Below, piece after piece: positions 5,227 to 7,125 of a stretch of DNA of 7,125 nt. Both the position numbers and the translations under genes were made by a program. The notes under the pieces were generated by a model. That model had not been told where the DNA came from. It saw nothing but the letters and a program-made list of their open reading frames with translations, and did no database searches. The stretch comes from Candidatus Microgenomates bacterium (GTDB lineage: Bacteria > Patescibacteriota > Microgenomatia > UBA1406 > GWC2-37-13). The stretch's first letter is position 1. Every line of letters starts with the position of its first letter. Where the stretch lies: contig WFWI01000045.1 in the NCBI GenBank assembly GCA_015491205.1, positions 1-7,125 of the forward strand, in the 5' to 3' direction.

Positions 5227-5231
5227 ATCAT
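5203..5231 (+). promoter_or_regulatory. Promoter of the dUTPase gene
   Basis: TTGAGT at 5203-5208 (4/6 to TTGACA), a 17-bp spacer and TATCAT at 5226-5231 (5/6 to TATAAT). The -10 ends seven nucleotides before ATG 5239, again the leaderless geometry. The -35 lies inside the right arm of the inverted repeat. Confidence 0.5.
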
Positions 5232-5238
5232 TAGAAGT

Positions 5239-5670
5239 ATGTCAATCCTCAAACTCAAGCGCATAGACAAATCACTCCCCCTCCCCTCCTATCAAACAAA
5301 AGGCTCGGTTGGGTTTGACCTTTATGCCAGAGAAACGGTGAAAATAAAGCCTTTTACCCCCACCCTAGTCCCTTTAAACACAATCGCTAAAATCCCAAAA
5401 GGCTATATGCTGATTATCGCCTCACGAAGCTCCATTCCTTTAAAAAAAGGCCTTATGCTGGCAAACTCAGTTGGCATAATTGACCAAGACTATTGCGGAG
5501 AAAAGGATGAGATTAAAGCATTAGTCTTGAATTTTACAAAAAAAACTGTGGTCGTAAAAAAAGGCGAACGTATAGCTCAAGGGATTTTAGTAAAAATCGC
5601 CCGCCCGGAAATAAAAGAGGTTGAAAAAATGGAAAAGAAAAGCCGTGGCGGCTTCGGCTCAACTGGATAG
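5239..5670 (+). CDS. dut: dUTP diphosphatase (dUTPase)
   Basis: Hydrolyses dUTP to dUMP and pyrophosphate, keeping uracil out of DNA and supplying dUMP to thymidylate synthase; a cytosolic homotrimer in this family. All five family motifs are visible in 143 residues: motif 1 GSVGFDLYA (22-30), motif 2 ASRSSIPLKKGL (61-72), motif 3 NSVGIIDQDYCGEKDEI (76-92, with Asp82 and Tyr85), motif 4 GERIAQGIL (109-117) and motif 5 SRGGFGSTG at the C-terminus. Length is normal. Small departures are the Cys-Gly-Glu-Lys-Asp run in motif 3. The 35-bp gap to the next gene is made entirely of 9-bp repeats. Confidence 0.96.
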   Translation: MSILKLKRIDKSLPLPSYQTKGSVGFDLYARETVKIKPFTPTLVPLNTIAKIPKGYMLIIASRSSIPLKKGLMLANSVGIIDQDYCGEKDEIKALVLNFTKKTVVVKKGERIAQGILVKIARPEIKEVEKMEKKSRGGFGSTG

Positions 5671-5717
5671 GTCCGATCGGTCCTATCAGTCCAATCAGTC
5701 CCATCATGTCCTACCGA
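5671..5717. repeat. Nonamer tandem array upstream of the four-helix-bundle gene
   Basis: Four 9-bp units from 5672: TCCGATCGG, TCCTATCAG, TCCAATCAG, TCCCATCAT, then after one extra base a fifth, TCCTACCGA (5709-5717), inside the coding sequence. The array starts right after the dUTPase stop (TAG at 5668-5670) and fills the whole spacer. The ATG at 5706 arises at the point where the phase shifts by one base. There is no Shine-Dalgarno or -10 in it. Confidence 0.85.
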
Positions 5718-6245
5718 CAACTAAAAACATACAAAAGCACGACAATCATCTACGATTTTACCGTAGGCTTTTGCAGAAAATATAGTTCCTACTGGTCTAC
5801 TCTTTACCCAAGACTAAGCGACCAGATGATTGGTGCTGCTCGCTCTGCCAAACAAAATATAGTAGAAGGCTCAAGCGAAAAAACCTCCAAAAAAATGGAG
5901 CTTAAACTTTTAGGAGTAGCCAGGGCTTCCTTACAAGAGCTTTTAGAAGATTATGAAGACTTCTTAAGGCAAAACAATTTTAAACAATGGAAGAAAAACT
6001 CGCCTGAAGCAGAACAAGTCAGAAAACTCGTCTATAGACCCAATTGGTCCTATAGATCTTACCGTCCCTATCTCTCCAAACCAGATTTAGCTGCCAATGC
6101 AATGATTTGCTTAATAAACCAGACAAATTATCTCTTAGACAGACAGATAAATACCCTTCGAGAAAAATTCTTAAGCGAAGGCGGCTGGACAGAACAAATG
6201 TTTAAAGAACGCCTAAAACGCAGAAAGAAAAACTCAAAATTGTGA
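5706..6245 (+). CDS. Four-helix-bundle protein of the S23 family with suffix domain
   Basis: 179 residues. The first part (10-92) carries the S23 / four-helix-bundle signature AARSAKQNIVEGSSEKT and a long helix MELKLLGVARASLQELLEDY. The second part (125-168: KPDLAANAMICLINQTNYLL ... LSEGGWTEQMF) matches the 'four helix bundle suffix' domain. A linker (109-124) of tripeptides VYR-PNW-SYR-SYR-PYL joins them and is encoded by the same 9-bp type of repeat found on both sides of the gene. Relatives are encoded in 23S rRNA intervening sequences, and the fold is shared with Avd of diversity-generating retroelements, which binds nucleic acid; the function of this type is unknown. No own promoter or Shine-Dalgarno is seen; it is probably read from the dut transcript. 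It interrupts a nucleotide-metabolism cluster. Confidence 0.88.
   Translation: MSYRQLKTYKSTTIIYDFTVGFCRKYSSYWSTLYPRLSDQMIGAARSAKQNIVEGSSEKTSKKMELKLLGVARASLQELLEDYEDFLRQNNFKQWKKNSPEAEQVRKLVYRPNWSYRSYRPYLSKPDLAANAMICLINQTNYLLDRQINTLREKFLSEGGWTEQMFKERLKRRKKNSKL
6030..6074. repeat. Degenerate in-frame nonamers inside the four-helix-bundle gene
   Basis: Five degenerate 9-bp units, GTCTATAGA, CCCAATTGG, TCCTATAGA, TCTTACCGT and CCCTATCTC, encode VYR-PNW-SYR-SYR-PYL. CCCAATTGG matches TCCAATCGG at 7 of 9. The coding phase (TCC-NAT-CGG read as Ser-Asn/Tyr-Arg) equals that at the start of this gene and of the ThyX-like gene. Confidence 0.65.
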
Positions 6246-6251
6246 TACAAT
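6243..6251 (+). promoter_or_regulatory. Extended -10 overlapping the upstream stop codon (ThyX-like gene)
   Basis: TGA TACAAT: the TGA stop of the four-helix-bundle gene doubles as the TGn of an extended -10, and TACAAT (5/6 to TATAAT) ends seven nucleotides before ATG 6259. No -35 is evident. It implies the ThyX-like gene has its own leaderless transcript. Confidence 0.5.
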
Positions 6252-6258
6252 TAAAAAT

Positions 6259-7125
6259 ATGTCCAATCAGTCCAATAGGTCCAATCGGTCCGATCAGTCC
6301 AATCCCCTCTCCTACTTCTTCACCAATCTTGATGACGATGTTTTCTGTCTTATCAACCTGCCTGAGGTAATAAAAGGCACTCTCTTTTCCCGCTACTCTC
6401 GCTCCAGCAAAGATTTAAGAACCCTTTTTAAGAAAGAATTCTTAACCAACCCTGATCTTAAAAACATAATTTCAACTGACGGAAAAGATGTTGAAAAAGT
6501 GCTTAATATTGCCAAGGCTGAAGACTTTTACGAAAGAATCCTTGTAGGCTACGGAGACGATTCTGTCGCTGAACTGGGAGGAGCACATATTGCAATCGAA
6601 AACATCAGCATGCTGGCAACCAAAAGCATAGAAGAACACAGAATTGGCCTCTCGCCCTTAGAAAAATCCACGCGTTATGTCTATTTTGACAAAAAAATAA
6701 ACGGAGAGTATCCCTTTTACAAAGACAAAAAAATTCTAAAATCCCGCTTCAAAAAAGAATTTTTAACGACCACGCGTTTTCTATTTGATACTTATTCCAA
6801 AATTGTCCATGAAATTCAGCCTGTGCTTAAAAAAATTTTTCCAGGCGATGATTCGAAGGCTTATAAATTCTCAATAAGAGCAAAAGCCTGCGATCTTGCC
6901 CGAGGCCTTCTTCCGCTCTCTGCTCTGACAAATATGGGAGTTTATGGAAACGGACGTGCATTTGAGTACCTTATTGCCAACCTCCTTTTTGATCCGTTGG
7001 AAGAAGTTATAACGATCGCGCAAAAAATGAACAGGGAGCTTAGAAAAGTAATCCCAGCTTTTATCAAAAGAGCCACTAACGAAAAAGGAGAAGCTTTCAG
7101 AGAATACCTTAAAGCAAGAGAGGAA
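6259..7125 (+). CDS. ThyX-like FAD-dependent thymidylate synthase, 3' end cut
   Basis: 289 codons, open to the right edge. ThyX makes dTMP from dUMP using methylene-tetrahydrofolate, FAD and NADPH. Here SIEEHRIGLSPLEKSTRY (123-140) corresponds to the ThyX signature RHRxxSxNExSxR, with Glu126 in place of the first Arg and one extra residue before the Ser; ExSxR (135-139) is kept. The downstream RAKACDLARGLLPLSALTN and GNGRAFEYL (207-238) match the ThyX substrate-binding segment. The N-terminal YFFTNLDDDVFCLINLPEV and GYGDDSVAELGGAH are typical of the long divergent ThyX-like proteins I associate with Candidate Phyla Radiation and Chloroflexi genomes, which tend to be over 400 residues. Residues 2-16 are tripeptides SNQ-SNR-SNR-SDQ-SNP encoded by the 9-bp repeat. 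Neighbouring dUTPase and NDK support a role in dTTP synthesis; activity is unproven. Confidence 0.82.
   Translation, partial: MSNQSNRSNRSDQSNPLSYFFTNLDDDVFCLINLPEVIKGTLFSRYSRSSKDLRTLFKKEFLTNPDLKNIISTDGKDVEKVLNIAKAEDFYERILVGYGDDSVAELGGAHIAIENISMLATKSIEEHRIGLSPLEKSTRYVYFDKKINGEYPFYKDKKILKSRFKKEFLTTTRFLFDTYSKIVHEIQPVLKKIFPGDDSKAYKFSIRAKACDLARGLLPLSALTNMGVYGNGRAFEYLIANLLFDPLEEVITIAQKMNRELRKVIPAFIKRATNEKGEAFREYLKAREE
6262..6306. repeat. Nonamer tandem array coding the ThyX-like N-terminus
   Basis: Five in-frame 9-bp units directly after the ATG: TCCAATCAG, TCCAATAGG, TCCAATCGG, TCCGATCAG, TCCAATCCC. Same unit as the array before the four-helix-bundle gene at 5671, in the same orientation, so that gene sits between two direct repeats. 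Confidence 0.9.

Noticed and set aside
5671..6306. Diversity-generating retroelement (Avd-like gene plus repeats)
   Set aside because: There is no reverse transcriptase, template repeat or adenine-biased variable region in the window, and the protein has the S23 suffix architecture. Only a distant fold relation to Avd can be claimed.

Overview
The window looks like a chromosome fragment from a small-genome bacterium of the Candidate Phyla Radiation (Patescibacteria), perhaps Microgenomates-like. This is inferred from compact low-GC gene spacing, a 102-residue protein of a type I associate with these genomes, a long-form nucleoside diphosphate kinase, a long divergent ThyX-like protein, a four-helix-bundle 'suffix' protein, and short-unit repeat arrays filling the gaps. 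No rRNA or ribosomal marker is present, so the placement rests on gene style. The standard bacterial code fits.

Layout. (1) 1-545, minus: a multi-pass membrane protein running off the left edge; its only complete-looking frame has no stop inside the window. (2) 546-706: divergent gap with heptamer arrays in inverted orientation. (3) 707-1015, plus: small conserved hypothetical, convergent with (4) a minus-strand toxin/antitoxin-like pair at 978-1519 (DUF2283-type antitoxin, DUF4258/PBECR-like toxin). The toxin frame is cut by an in-frame TAA near its N-terminus. (5) 1546-2523: membrane protein with a soluble domain of about 120 residues, transcribed divergently from the toxin gene from back-to-back promoters. 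(6) 2524-2692: a second inverted heptamer array, then a 62-nt serine/leucine-type tRNA remnant without an anticodon arm. (7) 2693-4474: secreted subtilisin-family (S8) protease starting 2 nt after the tRNA remnant. (8) 4528-7125: nucleoside diphosphate kinase, dUTPase, a four-helix-bundle protein and a ThyX-like thymidylate synthase cut by the right edge.

How the genes fit together. dUTPase makes dUMP, ThyX would methylate dUMP to dTMP, and NDK performs the last phosphorylation to dTTP. The last part of the window is therefore a dTTP supply cluster, interrupted by the four-helix-bundle gene.

Two patterns cut across the genes. First, seven starts (545-, 707+, 1519-, 1546+, 4528+, 5239+, 6259+) have a -10-like hexamer ending 6-7 nt before the ATG, the geometry of leaderless transcripts. 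The one clear Shine-Dalgarno site belongs to the operon-internal antitoxin. Second, gaps are occupied by tandem arrays of 7-bp units (three as inverted pairs able to form long hairpins, one as direct repeats) and of a 9-bp unit, TCC-NAT-C(A/G)G. The 9-bp unit flanks the four-helix-bundle gene, recurs inside it, and encodes the first residues of the ThyX-like protein. These repeat/promoter/gene arrangements are the most unusual content here.
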